A stretch of 40,168 nucleotides of DNA. Source: an uncultured Atopobiaceae bacterium (lineage in GTDB: Bacteria; Actinomycetota; Coriobacteriia; Coriobacteriales; Atopobiaceae). The notes below the pieces were generated by a model, which made no database searches, was not told the DNA's origin, and saw only the letters and a list, made by a program, of their open reading frames with translations. Numbering within the stretch: position 1 is the first letter of the stretch; every line of letters begins with the position of its first letter. The DNA is taken from contig CANQOF010000016.1 in assembly GCA_947625405.1 (NCBI GenBank), forward strand, positions 1 through 40,168. The letters run 5' to 3'. The translations under genes were made by a program, and so were the position numbers. Below, piece by piece: positions 24,201 to 32,562 of this stretch.

Positions 24201-26578
24201 CCCTGCCGCGTGGCTTGTGCGGGCTTCGTCCAGCGCTTGAGCTTGAGTGAATTCAGCACGACGCCCACCGAGGAGATGGCCATGGCCGCCGCGGCTACCT
24301 CGGGCGGGACGTTCACGTGCGCCCACGCGAGCGCGCCCGCGGCGAGCGGGATGGCGATCACGTTGTAGACGAGCGCCCAGACGAGATTCTGCTTGATGTT
24401 GCGCATGGTGGCGCGCGAGAGGTCCACCGTGGCGGCCACGTCGGTGAGGTCGCTCGACATGATCACGACGTCCGCCGAGGCGATGGCCACCTGCGTGCCC
24501 GCCCCCACCGCAATGCCCACGTCGGCGACGGCAAGCGCGGGAGCGTCGTTCACCCCGTCGCCCACCATGGCCACTTTCACCGGATGTCCGTCGCCTTTGG
24601 GAAGCGGTGCGGGCTTCATGCTCATGCCCGCCATGTCCAAGCCGTCCATCGAGCCCATCGACATCCCGGGCATATCCATGTCGCCCATGCCGTCCATGGC
24701 ATCGTGCGTGCTCGTGCCCATGCCCGGCATCGAGCTCGAGGAGTCGTCTTTTGCCATGTCCGTCTTCCCCATGGGCATCTGCATATCCATCTGCAGGTCC
24801 ATGGGCTTTGAGCTCGAGGAATCGGCTGCCTTCGCATCCGCGGCCGGTTGCCCTGCGGGCGGCTTGCCCGCCCATTGGAGCTTCTTGATCTCGTCTTCCT
24901 TGCCGGCAGGAAGCACGCCCGCGACCACCTCGTCCACGCCCACCTCCGCCGCCACGGCGTCCGCGGTGGCCTTCGCGTCGCCCGTGATCATGACGGTCTT
25001 CATGCCGAGGCGCTTGAGCTCACCCACGGCCTCCTTGCTCGTGGGACGCACGGTGTCGGAAAACGCGAGGGCGCCGAGGAGCCTCCCCGCGCGCGCAAAG
25101 TAATCGACGGTCTTCGCGTCCTTGGCAAAGCCCGCCACCGCGCTCGAGAGCGGCGCCACGTCGATGCCGTGCGCGCTCATGAGGCGCTCGTTGCCCGCGA
25201 GGCACAACGCCGCGTCGCTCGCGTCCTTTCCGGAGAGCCCTCCGCCGGGCACGTTCGCAAGGTCATCCACCTCGAGGGGCTCCACCTCGTGCGCCGCGGT
25301 CTTGCCATAGGCCACCACGGCCTTCGCGAGGGGATGGTCGCTCTTCGCCTCGAGCCCGAGGGCGAGCGCGAGGAGCTCGTCCTTCGCCACGCCAGGCGCC
25401 TCGGCCACGCCCGAGACCTCGGCCACGCTCGTCGTGATCGTGCCGGTCTTGTCGAGCGCCACGACGCCGAGCGTCCCCGCGCCCTCGAGCGCGCTCCCGC
25501 TTTTGATGAGGATGCCCTGCTTCGCGCCCTGCCCCGTGGCCACCATGATGGCGGTGGGGGTGGCGAGGCCGAGCGCGCAGGGGCAGGTGATGATGAGGAC
25601 CGAGATGGCGCGCGTGAGCGCGAAGCTCAAGCCCGCGCCGAGGCAGAGCCACACGATGAGCGCGATGACGGCGACGGCGATCGCGCAGGGGATGAAGATC
25701 GCGCTCACGCGGTCGGCGAGCGCCTGTGCCGGCGCCGTGGACATCTGCGCCTGCTCCACGAGGTGGATGATGCCGGAGAGGGTCGTGTCCTTGCCCACTC
25801 TCGTGGCGCGCATGGTGAAGTAGCCGTCCTCCACCACGCTTCCCCCCGTCACCTCGGCGCCAACGCCCTCGGAAACGGGAAGCGATTCGCCGGTGATGGC
25901 GCTCTCGTTCACCTCGCCGGAGCCCGTGGCCACGACGCCATCGACCGGTACCGCCTCGCCGGCCTTCACCACGAGCGCGTCTCCCACCGCCACCTCGTCC
26001 GCGTCGACGACGATCTCCTTGCCGTCCACGAGCTTGGTCGCCTTCGCCGGGCGGAGCTTGTAGAGCTTCGAGAGCGCGCTCGTCGTGCGTCCGCGGGCCT
26101 TGGCCTCGAAGAGCTTTCCCACGCAGATGAGCGTGAGGATCATGCCGGCGCTCTCGAACGAGAGCTGGCCCACCCACGCCTCCACGCCCCTCGGCTCGGC
26201 ACCGGCGAGGGCGCTCCCCATCTCATAGAGGCACCACACGCCGAAGACGGTCGCCGAACCCGCGCCGAGCGCCACGAGGGCGTCCATGTTCGCGGGCGGG
26301 TGGATGAGCGAGCGAAGGCCGTTCTTGAAGATCGCGCGGTTCGCCACGAGGATGGGCAGGAGCAGCAGGAACTGCGTGAGCCCGAGGGCGATCGCGCCCC
26401 TCCAGGGCTGGAACGCTTCCGGCAGGGGCCAGCCGAACTGCGCCCCGAAGCCAAGGTAGCAGAGCGGCACCGCGAAGACGATCGAGAGGATGAGGCGTCG
26501 CTGGATGCCGGCGATTTCGCGCTTCGCGGCCACTTCGGGGTCCGCGCCCGGCCTGAACGACATCATCAGCATGTTCAC
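24197..26578 (-). CDS. Copper-type P1B ATPase with a large Met-rich insertion in the P-domain
   Basis: About 793 residues from a GTG at 26578 (GGAG nine bases upstream); ATG 26572 is the alternative. The P1B core is complete: actuator TGES, transport-site CPC in ITCPCALGLATPT, phosphorylation site DKTGT, the ATP-binding HP pair in KSDHPLAKA, and the hinge VGDGVNDAPAL. The CPC motif and helix layout indicate Cu(I) or Ag(I) export. There is no N-terminal CxxC metal-binding domain. Instead about 98 residues (W569 to P666; plus-strand 24581-24874) with 18 Met and runs of Ser/Asp separate 'DEIKKLQ' from 'VKVAMVGDG', where relatives have a few residues. That stretch may collect Cu(I). Confidence 0.92.
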   Translation of the reverse strand: MNMLMMSFRPGADPEVAAKREIAGIQRRLILSIVFAVPLCYLGFGAQFGWPLPEAFQPWRGAIALGLTQFLLLLPILVANRAIFKNGLRSLIHPPANMDALVALGAGSATVFGVWCLYEMGSALAGAEPRGVEAWVGQLSFESAGMILTLICVGKLFEAKARGRTTSALSKLYKLRPAKATKLVDGKEIVVDADEVAVGDALVVKAGEAVPVDGVVATGSGEVNESAITGESLPVSEGVGAEVTGGSVVEDGYFTMRATRVGKDTTLSGIIHLVEQAQMSTAPAQALADRVSAIFIPCAIAVAVIALIVWLCLGAGLSFALTRAISVLIITCPCALGLATPTAIMVATGQGAKQGILIKSGSALEGAGTLGVVALDKTGTITTSVAEVSGVAEAPGVAKDELLALALGLEAKSDHPLAKAVVAYGKTAAHEVEPLEVDDLANVPGGGLSGKDASDAALCLAGNERLMSAHGIDVAPLSSAVAGFAKDAKTVDYFARAGRLLGALAFSDTVRPTSKEAVGELKRLGMKTVMITGDAKATADAVAAEVGVDEVVAGVLPAGKEDEIKKLQWAGKPPAGQPAADAKAADSSSSKPMDLQMDMQMPMGKTDMAKDDSSSSMPGMGTSTHDAMDGMGDMDMPGMSMGSMDGLDMAGMSMKPAPLPKGDGHPVKVAMVGDGVNDAPALAVADVGIAVGAGTQVAIASADVVIMSSDLTDVAATVDLSRATMRNIKQNLVWALVYNVIAIPLAAGALAWAHVNVPPEVAAAAMAISSVGVVLNSLKLKRWTKPAQATRQG

Positions 26579-26722
26579 GACGCCACGCTCCCTCGCACGC
26601 CTCGCCTGGGTGTTTCGCGAGGTATGTACCCGCGCGATACGGTGCCTGTGCGTCGCGCGGAGAGGGGAGCGCGCGGAAGGCGTGTGTTTTTCGTCTGCGA
26701 GGGCCTCTCGGAAGCGAAACGA

Positions 26723-26728
26723 TATACT
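26723..26728 (+). promoter_or_regulatory. -10-like hexamer upstream of the membrane protein gene
   Basis: TATACT at 26723-26728 lies in the divergent gap between the copper ATPase and the gene at 26764, 36 bases before its start codon. No matching -35 is seen at 17 bp, so this could be an extended or activator-dependent promoter. Confidence 0.4.
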
Positions 26729-26763
26729 CGCCTCAAAGGGTCGATCCAATTGGTGGGAGCGTC

Positions 26764-27705
26764 GTGCCTACGGTCAAGAATTCGAAACTCGCGAACAAGC
26801 TCGGCATCGACGTCGATCAGGCGAGCGAGTGGTCGGTGGATATGAGCCAGTTCGGCTCCTACACCACCGATGAATTCGCCAAAGCCGACTGGGATGACGG
26901 CGCCTTCGAGGGCGAGGCGCGCGATGTGAGCATCCAGCGCCAGACCGACCGCGGCACCGATATCAAGCTCCTTGGTCTCGACTACCAGCGCGTGCAGGCG
27001 ATCCTTCGCGGCTTCCAGAAGCGATTCGACCCCAACGGCGAGAACGCGAAGCGCCGCGAGCTTCGTCAGGTCACCATTCGCAACTGGGTGATCATCACGA
27101 AGCTCGCCTCGAGCTGGACCATCCTCTTCACCCTCGTCAAGCTCTTCGTGGGCGCGCTCGATTCCTCGGGCTTCCTCCTCGTGAACGCCATCTTCTCCGT
27201 GACGATGGCGTGGTCGAAGAACTACATCGTCGACGGCTACGTGCGCGCCGAGCGCTTCAACCGCAACTTCTCCGTGAGGCACCAGGAGCTCTATCGATGC
27301 CAGATCGCGGGCGCGCTCTGCGTGATCGTGAGCTGCATCTACATGTGGTTCGGCGCGGGGATCCTGAACAAGGACTTCGGCGCGGGCGTGGAGTACTCCA
27401 CGCTCACCGGCCTCGGGATGACGGCCATCGCCATCGGCGAAATCTTCCTCGCGCTGAAGGGCGTCTTCAATTGCCAGACGGCGGGCCAGTACGTGCTTCG
27501 CTGCCTGAAGATGCTGAACGTGTGCACGTCCTTCGGCGCCGCCGCGCTCGCGAACATCGCCATCCTCTCGATCTTCATCAAAGGCGGCCAGGACCTCCGG
27601 GAAAACGGGATCATGGTGCTCGTGTGCGGGGCGATCTCCCTCGTCATCGGCCTTTTCCTGCTCTCCATCCAAGCAAAGCACGGCGATCGCGAGTGGGTGG
27701 ACTAG
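26764..27705 (+). CDS. Multi-pass membrane protein of unknown function
   Basis: 313 residues. A polar N-terminal cytoplasmic region (1 to about 108) rich in Asp/Glu and Arg is followed by six probable membrane helices (about 109-135, 138-160, 180-205, 215-240, 255-275 and 283-305). No family motif is recognised. A GTG start at 26764 has GGGAG four bases upstream. It diverges from the copper ATPase, but the 185-bp gap shows no shared operator, so no functional link to metal export is claimed. It resembles the unknown membrane protein at 16386 only in its general size and layout. Confidence 0.75.
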   Translation: MPTVKNSKLANKLGIDVDQASEWSVDMSQFGSYTTDEFAKADWDDGAFEGEARDVSIQRQTDRGTDIKLLGLDYQRVQAILRGFQKRFDPNGENAKRRELRQVTIRNWVIITKLASSWTILFTLVKLFVGALDSSGFLLVNAIFSVTMAWSKNYIVDGYVRAERFNRNFSVRHQELYRCQIAGALCVIVSCIYMWFGAGILNKDFGAGVEYSTLTGLGMTAIAIGEIFLALKGVFNCQTAGQYVLRCLKMLNVCTSFGAAALANIAILSIFIKGGQDLRENGIMVLVCGAISLVIGLFLLSIQAKHGDREWVD

Positions 27706-27843
27706 GCTCACGTCCGCGGCGCCCCCGCTCTTCCCCGCGTTTTCCCATGACTTCTCGGGTTTGCCGCGCGCTCGGCGGGGTAGAAGCGTTGCGGTACGTG
27801 GCGCATGGGCGCGCCACAGGCATCCCGAGAGGAAGGATCCGCA

Positions 27844-28203
27844 ATGCCCGAGTTTGCGAACCCCTATGGCATGGAAGTCCCGAGGAAACTCACCGATTCC
27901 GAGCTCGCGCAGGCCATTCGCGTCGATCTCGCGGGCGAGCTCGAGGCCATCTACCTCTATGAGGCGCACGTGCTCGCCACTGACGATCCGGTGGCGAAGA
28001 AGGTGCTCGCCGACATCGCCGACGAGGAGAAGGAGCATATGGGCGAGCTCCTCACGCTGCTCCAGTACCTCGAGCCGACGGAGGCGGATCACTATCGCGA
28101 GGGCTCGGGCGAGGTGAAGGAGATGCTCGAGGACATGGGCATCGATCCCACCGACACGCTCAAGAAGCTCTTCGGCACCAACGTCGAAGCCGGCGAGGAC
28201 TAG
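27844..28203 (+). CDS. Encapsulated-ferritin-like (EncFtn) ferroxidase candidate
   Basis: 119 residues forming two helices plus a tail, as in the half-ferritin EncFtn family, which assembles into ring decamers and oxidises Fe(II). The metal-site pattern is kept: E32 in AGELEAIYLY, E62 and H65 in DEEKEHMGE, and Y39. These are the same positions I recall for the Rhodospirillum rubrum protein (E32, E62, H65, Y39). EncFtn normally works inside an encapsulin shell, but no shell gene is adjacent and no typical cargo-loading tail is seen (it ends NVEAGED). ATG 27844 follows GAGAGGAAGG. A rubrerythrin-like or demethoxyubiquinone-type role is the alternative. Confidence 0.75.
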   Translation: MPEFANPYGMEVPRKLTDSELAQAIRVDLAGELEAIYLYEAHVLATDDPVAKKVLADIADEEKEHMGELLTLLQYLEPTEADHYREGSGEVKEMLEDMGIDPTDTLKKLFGTNVEAGED

Positions 28204-28223
28204 CCGCCTGAATTGATTTCACC

Positions 28224-28274
28224 GAAGGAGGCCGGTTGCGGTGCGCGCGTAGCGCGCGGCAACCGGCCTCCTTC
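28224..28274. terminator. Perfect 16-bp stem hairpin between convergent genes
   Basis: Arms GAAGGAGGCCGGTTGC (28224-28239) and GCAACCGGCCTCCTTC (28259-28274) pair perfectly. The loop itself contains GCGCGC-GTA-GCGCGC. No T-run follows on either strand, so intrinsic termination is uncertain; it may block RNA decay or stop polymerase by structure alone. Confidence 0.6.
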
Positions 28275-28292
28275 GCAGCTGAGCAAGAATCA

Positions 28293-28323
28293 CCCCTACC
28301 TCGCGCATCGCGCGAGGTAGGGG
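28293..28323. terminator. Second perfect hairpin, 13-bp stem
   Basis: Arms CCCCTACCTCGCG (28293-28305) and CGCGAGGTAGGGG (28311-28323) surround a five-base loop. It lies 18 bp after the first hairpin in the same convergent gap and likewise lacks a T-run. Either hairpin could serve the plus-strand EncFtn-like gene or the minus-strand flavodoxin gene. Confidence 0.6.
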
Positions 28324-28351
28324 CTCTTCGGGCAAATAACGTCGATACGCC

Positions 28352-28771
28352 TTAGGCGTTCGTGTCGGCGAGGACCTGGCCGGCGAAGGCGCGGGCCTCC
28401 TTGAGGTCCTCCTCGTTCGGGCGATCCTTGTGGATCATGCCGAAGGAGCCGTAGCAGCGGAAGGACGTGCTCGCCATGGGGATGCCGTGCTCCTCGGCGA
28501 GCTTCTCGATGCGGCCCACGGAGGAGGCGGGGCTTGCGGCGGTGCCGAAGCTCGCGATCTTGCCAATCTTCTTGGCGTTCTCGTCAAAGAACGCGTAGAT
28601 GCGCTTGTCCACGTCCATGCCGTAGAGGGAGGCGCCGAGGAAGAGCAGGTCGACGTCCTCCTCGAGGGGCTTCGAGACGTCCTCGGCGGGCACGCCCGCC
28701 ACTTCGGCGATGGCCTTGGCCACCTTCTCCGTGTTGCCCGACCTGGTGCAATAGCGCACGGCGATCTTCAT
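28352..28771 (-). CDS. Flavodoxin
   Basis: 139 residues from ATG 28771 (GGAGG five bases upstream). The N-terminal FMN phosphate loop TRSGNTEKVA is textbook, and LGASLYGMDVD supplies the aromatic stacking loop. Length and motifs fit a short-chain flavodoxin-like protein that carries single electrons in anaerobic metabolism. The C-terminal half (TSFRCYGSFGMIHKDRPNEED) resembles the flavodoxin-like proteins of gut anaerobes. Partner reductases are not in the window. It is a single gene, convergent with the EncFtn-like gene. Confidence 0.9.
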   Translation of the reverse strand: MKIAVRYCTRSGNTEKVAKAIAEVAGVPAEDVSKPLEEDVDLLFLGASLYGMDVDKRIYAFFDENAKKIGKIASFGTAASPASSVGRIEKLAEEHGIPMASTSFRCYGSFGMIHKDRPNEEDLKEARAFAGQVLADTNA

Positions 28772-28959
28772 GGATCCTCCTTCAAGCACAAAGGCGCCGA
28801 GGCATCACGGCGCTTCCATCTCATACCCGTTCATAGCTTAAACACTCAACCTCGCCCGTGCGTCGGAAATCGTCTCGCTCCTTTTGAAAAACTGGAGCGC
28901 TATGCTTTGCGTATCGCCTGATGCACGGGTCGGCGGCGCAGGACGGGGAGGTGCGCGGC

Positions 28960-30582
28960 TTGATCGCCAGAGACAGCCTCATGGACAAGTTCACTCGGGT
29001 TTCCGTGGCCATCGGCAACCAGGTGCACCTTCGCTCGCTCCGTGACGCTTTCTCCACGATCATCACGCTCTTCATCCTCGGCGGCGTGGCCGTGCTCTTC
29101 GACAACGTCATCTTCCCGGCCGTCATGCAGGGCGACATGCTCGTGGCGTGGCAGACCTGGGGAAACGCGGTGCTCCAGGGCACGCAGAACTTCGCGTCCG
29201 TGATGCTCGCCGCGATGCTCGGCTTCTGCCTCGCGCGCAACCTCCACTTCCAAAACGCCATCGGCGCGATCATGGTGTCCACCGCCTGCTTCATCGTGGT
29301 GATCCCCCAGACGATCGAGGTTTCGGGCTCGCTCCACGAGCTCGTGCTCGACGGCAAGTCCTACGACCTCGACAAGCCCCAGACCACCGACGACGGTCAA
29401 TTCCTCATCCTCCGCGCCGAGCAGGAAGCCGAGGAGGCGCAGGACGCGGACGCGAACGACGGCAGCGCGGAAGCCGGCGTTTCCCCCGCCGTGGCGCAGC
29501 TTCTGACCGATCGCCAGCTCACCTACGAGATCAACGACGCCGCCGAGGAGAGCGAGGAGGCGTACGAGGAGGAGAAGGCCCAGCTCATGGGCGACGCCGC
29601 CGTCTTCACCCAGGCCTTCACCGTGGATCAGTTCGGCTCGGGGGGCCTCTTCGTGGCCATCGTGATCGGGCTTGCGTCCTCGACGGTGTTCTTCAAGCTC
29701 TCGGGCTATAAGAAACTGCGCCTCTACCTCGGCGAAGGGGTGCCTCCCGCCGTGGCGAGCACCTTCAACGTGCTCATCCCCTCGTGCCTCACGATCCTGC
29801 TCTTCGCCGGTATCGCGGCCGTCCTCGCGGGAGCCTTCGACACGAACGTGCCCGAGATTATCGACATCGTGGTCCAGCGGCCGCTGAGCGTCTTCGTGGG
29901 CGAGAACATTTGGGGCGCCTCGCTCATCTTCAGCATCGGCATGTTTCTCTTCACGCTCGGCATCCACCAGACGACGGTGAACGGCGTGCTCCTCACCCCG
30001 ATCATGCAGGTGCTCCTGGACGAGAACACCGAGGCCTTCGCGCAGGGCCTGCCCTACGACATGGTGAACTACAACTACCTCAATTACGATACGCAGGCGG
30101 TTTTCGGCACGATTGGCGGCTCCGGCTGCACGCTCGGGCTCATCATCGCGACCTTCCTCTTCTCGCGCTCGCAGTCGGCGCGCGCGGTCTGCGGCCTCGG
30201 GCTCGGCCCCGGCATCTTCGAGATCAACGAGCCGATCATCTACGGCTATCCGATCGTCTACAACCTGCCGCTCATGGTGGCGTTCGTGCTCTGCTCCCTC
30301 ATCGGCTACGCGGGGAGCTACTTCATGACGGTCCTCGGGCTCATGCGCCCGTGCGTGATCACCATCGCGTGGACGACCCCGCCCTTAATCAACGCGTTCC
30401 TCGCCACCGCGGGGGATTTCCGGGCACCGGTGTGCCAGCTCGCGCTCATGATCATCATCACCGTCGTCTACACGGCCTTCATGAAGATCGCCGAGCGCAC
30501 GGGCACCGGCTTCAGTGACACGGACGTGCTCGGCGACGACTTCCTCGGCTCCGAGGAGGTCATGGAGGCAGCCGAGGGCTAA
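28960..30582 (+). CDS. PTS EIIC component, cellobiose/lactose family, with acidic insertion
   Basis: About 540 residues, longer than the usual 430-450. The membrane core matches the Lac/CelB-type EIIC: IGNQVHLRSLRDAF at the N-terminus and the substrate-site block LGPGIFEINEPIIYGYPIVY. These proteins move a beta-glucoside or similar sugar while EIIB phosphorylates it. No EIIA, EIIB or glycosidase gene adjoins. An acidic segment (29350-29610) interrupts the loop after the third helix. Start choice is uncertain: TTG 28960 has GGGGAGG nine bases upstream, ATG 28981 lacks a ribosome site, and ATG 28921 would need a leaderless transcript (TATGCT lies at 28901). Confidence 0.87.
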   Translation: MIARDSLMDKFTRVSVAIGNQVHLRSLRDAFSTIITLFILGGVAVLFDNVIFPAVMQGDMLVAWQTWGNAVLQGTQNFASVMLAAMLGFCLARNLHFQNAIGAIMVSTACFIVVIPQTIEVSGSLHELVLDGKSYDLDKPQTTDDGQFLILRAEQEAEEAQDADANDGSAEAGVSPAVAQLLTDRQLTYEINDAAEESEEAYEEEKAQLMGDAAVFTQAFTVDQFGSGGLFVAIVIGLASSTVFFKLSGYKKLRLYLGEGVPPAVASTFNVLIPSCLTILLFAGIAAVLAGAFDTNVPEIIDIVVQRPLSVFVGENIWGASLIFSIGMFLFTLGIHQTTVNGVLLTPIMQVLLDENTEAFAQGLPYDMVNYNYLNYDTQAVFGTIGGSGCTLGLIIATFLFSRSQSARAVCGLGLGPGIFEINEPIIYGYPIVYNLPLMVAFVLCSLIGYAGSYFMTVLGLMRPCVITIAWTTPPLINAFLATAGDFRAPVCQLALMIIITVVYTAFMKIAERTGTGFSDTDVLGDDFLGSEEVMEAAEG

Positions 30583-30771
30583 GCGCGCGTCGGGCTTCTC
30601 AACCCCTTCCTTGCATTCGTCCACTCGGACCTCATCGAGCGCTCTCGCGCGATCCCGCGCTACCTCTGAGGGAGCGCGCGATTCCCGGCGGCGCACCGCG
30701 TACGCCGATCCCAATCGCCCACGCGATGCGTCCTATGGGCCCGCATTGTGTTTCAACTCGCGACAACGGCG

Positions 30772-30800
30772 TAATTGTTGTGGGGAATGGCCGCTAGACT
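30772..30800 (+). promoter_or_regulatory. Putative promoter of the zinc-ribbon cluster
   Basis: TAATTG (30772-30777) and TAGACT (30795-30800) are 17 bp apart, about 38 bases before the start at 30839. The block GTAATTGTTGTGGGG repeats the one before the helicase gene with the same spacing. The remainder of the 256-bp gap (30583-30771) shows nothing recognisable. Confidence 0.4.
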
Positions 30801-30838
30801 GAAAGCCGCTGGAGAGGGCGCGACGAGGGGAGCGGCGC

Positions 30839-32479
30839 ATGTATTGTCCGAAATGCGGGACCGAAGTTGAGGACGGCGCGAAGTTTTGCCCGAAGTGCGG
30901 CAATCCCATGGCGCAAGAGCAGCCGGCGCCGGCGCCCGAGGCGGCTCCCGCGCCCAGTCAACCCCCCGCGCCCGCGGCGGGGGGGCGTCCGAATTTCGTG
31001 ATCCCGCTCGCGGGCGGCGCCGCCATCCTCGTGGTGTTCGCCGTGCTCGTGTGGATCTTCCTGCTCGCGCCCTACAAGATCGACGAGGGGACGTTCCCCG
31101 ACGCGGCCGTGCGCTCGGTGGTGGCGAGCCAGATGGATCTCGATCGCAACGGCGAGCTCTCGCGCGACGAGGCCAGCCAGGCCACGGAGTTCACGGTGGA
31201 CGGCGCCGCGAACCTCGACGGCATCCGCGTCTTCCCGAACCTCAAGACCGTCGTGGTGAAGGGCTCGTCGCTGAGCTCGGCGGATATTGGCGCCCTCGGC
31301 GCGCTCGAGACCTTCGAGGCGCCCGATTCCTCGCTCGCCACGCTCGATATCTCGAACAACCACAACCTCACGCGCCTCAGTGTGCCGGACGGCACGCAAG
31401 TGACTGGCACGGAGGCCACGCCCCTCAAGGAGATGTGGTACTCCGACGAGCTCACCGTGAGCTCGAAGAGCTCGAGCGATAGCGAGCTCGGCAAGGACTT
31501 CTCCTACAAGGTCACGCGCGCCTCCGACGGCTCGCTCGAGGAGATGGTCCAGAACTACTACAACGAGTACGGCTCGGTCTCGAGCACCTACGACACGGTC
31601 TTCGAATACGACGACGCGGGCCGCGTCGACACCTCCACCACGACCTCCACCTACTCCTCGTCCTCGTCCGATCCGTCCGTGACCACCTACACCTACGGCT
31701 ACAACGACGCAGGCGTCCTCACCACCATCACCCAGACGGGCAGCTCGGGGATGACCGAATCGCTCTCCTATGACGACGCCGGCAAGCTCACGGGCCTCAC
31801 CCGCACCTACTCGAGCTCCACGAGCGAGCCCTACACCACGTCGGTGGGCTACGACGACCAAGGTCGCGCGACTTCGATCTACTCCGAGAGCAGCGACTAC
31901 GGCACCTCGACCTTCGCCACCTGGAGCTACGACGAGAACGGCACCCTCACGGGCTACGCCACCTCCTACGGCGACTCCTATAACTTGAACGACCATGCCC
32001 TCACCTACGACGAGCAGGGCCACGTGACGGGTGTGAAGATCACGCCCGGCCAGCTCATCAACCCCGACTATTCGCAGTACGCCCCCTCGTCTGACGACTA
32101 CTCGATGGACGCGAGCTACACCTACGACGAGAACGGCGTGCTCACGGGTGGCTCGGGCGCGACGCATTACTCCTCGGGCGGGGATACCACCACGGCGACC
32201 TGCGAATACGACAACGCCGGGCGCCTCGTGAAGGTGAGCAAATCGCAGAAGAGCAACTACGGCGATTCCACCTACCTCTACGACACGGTCTACGAGCTCG
32301 TCTACCACCGCGCCTTCATCTCCAAGGACGATGAGACGGATAAGAACTACCTCTACTGCATGCCGTCCTACGACGAGTACCTCTTCACCTACGGCACGAA
32401 GAGCCCGGTGTCGGTGCGCGTGCCCGATCTCCCGCCCGACTTCTACACGGTCGAATACACCATGAGCTACACGATGTAG
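30839..32479 (+). CDS. Zinc-ribbon membrane protein with YD (RHS-like) repeats
   Basis: 546 residues. Zinc ribbon (C3, C6, C17, C20), Pro/Ala linker, one membrane helix (about 54-78), then an exported region. That region begins with an EF-hand-like loop (D100-x-D102-x-N104-G-x-x-S-x-x-E111), passes through an LRR-like segment (about 120-185, LDISNNHNLTRL), and continues with a long series of YD-type repeats (about 240-460) such as YDDAGRV, YNDAGVL, YDDAGKL, YDDQGRA, YDENGTL and YDNAGRL. YD repeats in RHS and teneurin proteins build a beta-cage and often bind carbohydrate. No toxin domain follows. ATG 30839 is preceded by GAGGGGAG. First of four consecutive zinc-ribbon genes. Confidence 0.88.
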   Translation: MYCPKCGTEVEDGAKFCPKCGNPMAQEQPAPAPEAAPAPSQPPAPAAGGRPNFVIPLAGGAAILVVFAVLVWIFLLAPYKIDEGTFPDAAVRSVVASQMDLDRNGELSRDEASQATEFTVDGAANLDGIRVFPNLKTVVVKGSSLSSADIGALGALETFEAPDSSLATLDISNNHNLTRLSVPDGTQVTGTEATPLKEMWYSDELTVSSKSSSDSELGKDFSYKVTRASDGSLEEMVQNYYNEYGSVSSTYDTVFEYDDAGRVDTSTTTSTYSSSSSDPSVTTYTYGYNDAGVLTTITQTGSSGMTESLSYDDAGKLTGLTRTYSSSTSEPYTTSVGYDDQGRATSIYSESSDYGTSTFATWSYDENGTLTGYATSYGDSYNLNDHALTYDEQGHVTGVKITPGQLINPDYSQYAPSSDDYSMDASYTYDENGVLTGGSGATHYSSGGDTTTATCEYDNAGRLVKVSKSQKSNYGDSTYLYDTVYELVYHRAFISKDDETDKNYLYCMPSYDEYLFTYGTKSPVSVRVPDLPPDFYTVEYTMSYTM

Positions 32480-32562
32480 CGGCCGCCGAGGGAGCGCGCG
32501 CTGCCGCGCCTCGCTCCCGAGAGTACGATGCAATCGAACACGACTTCGACAACGGAGGGACC

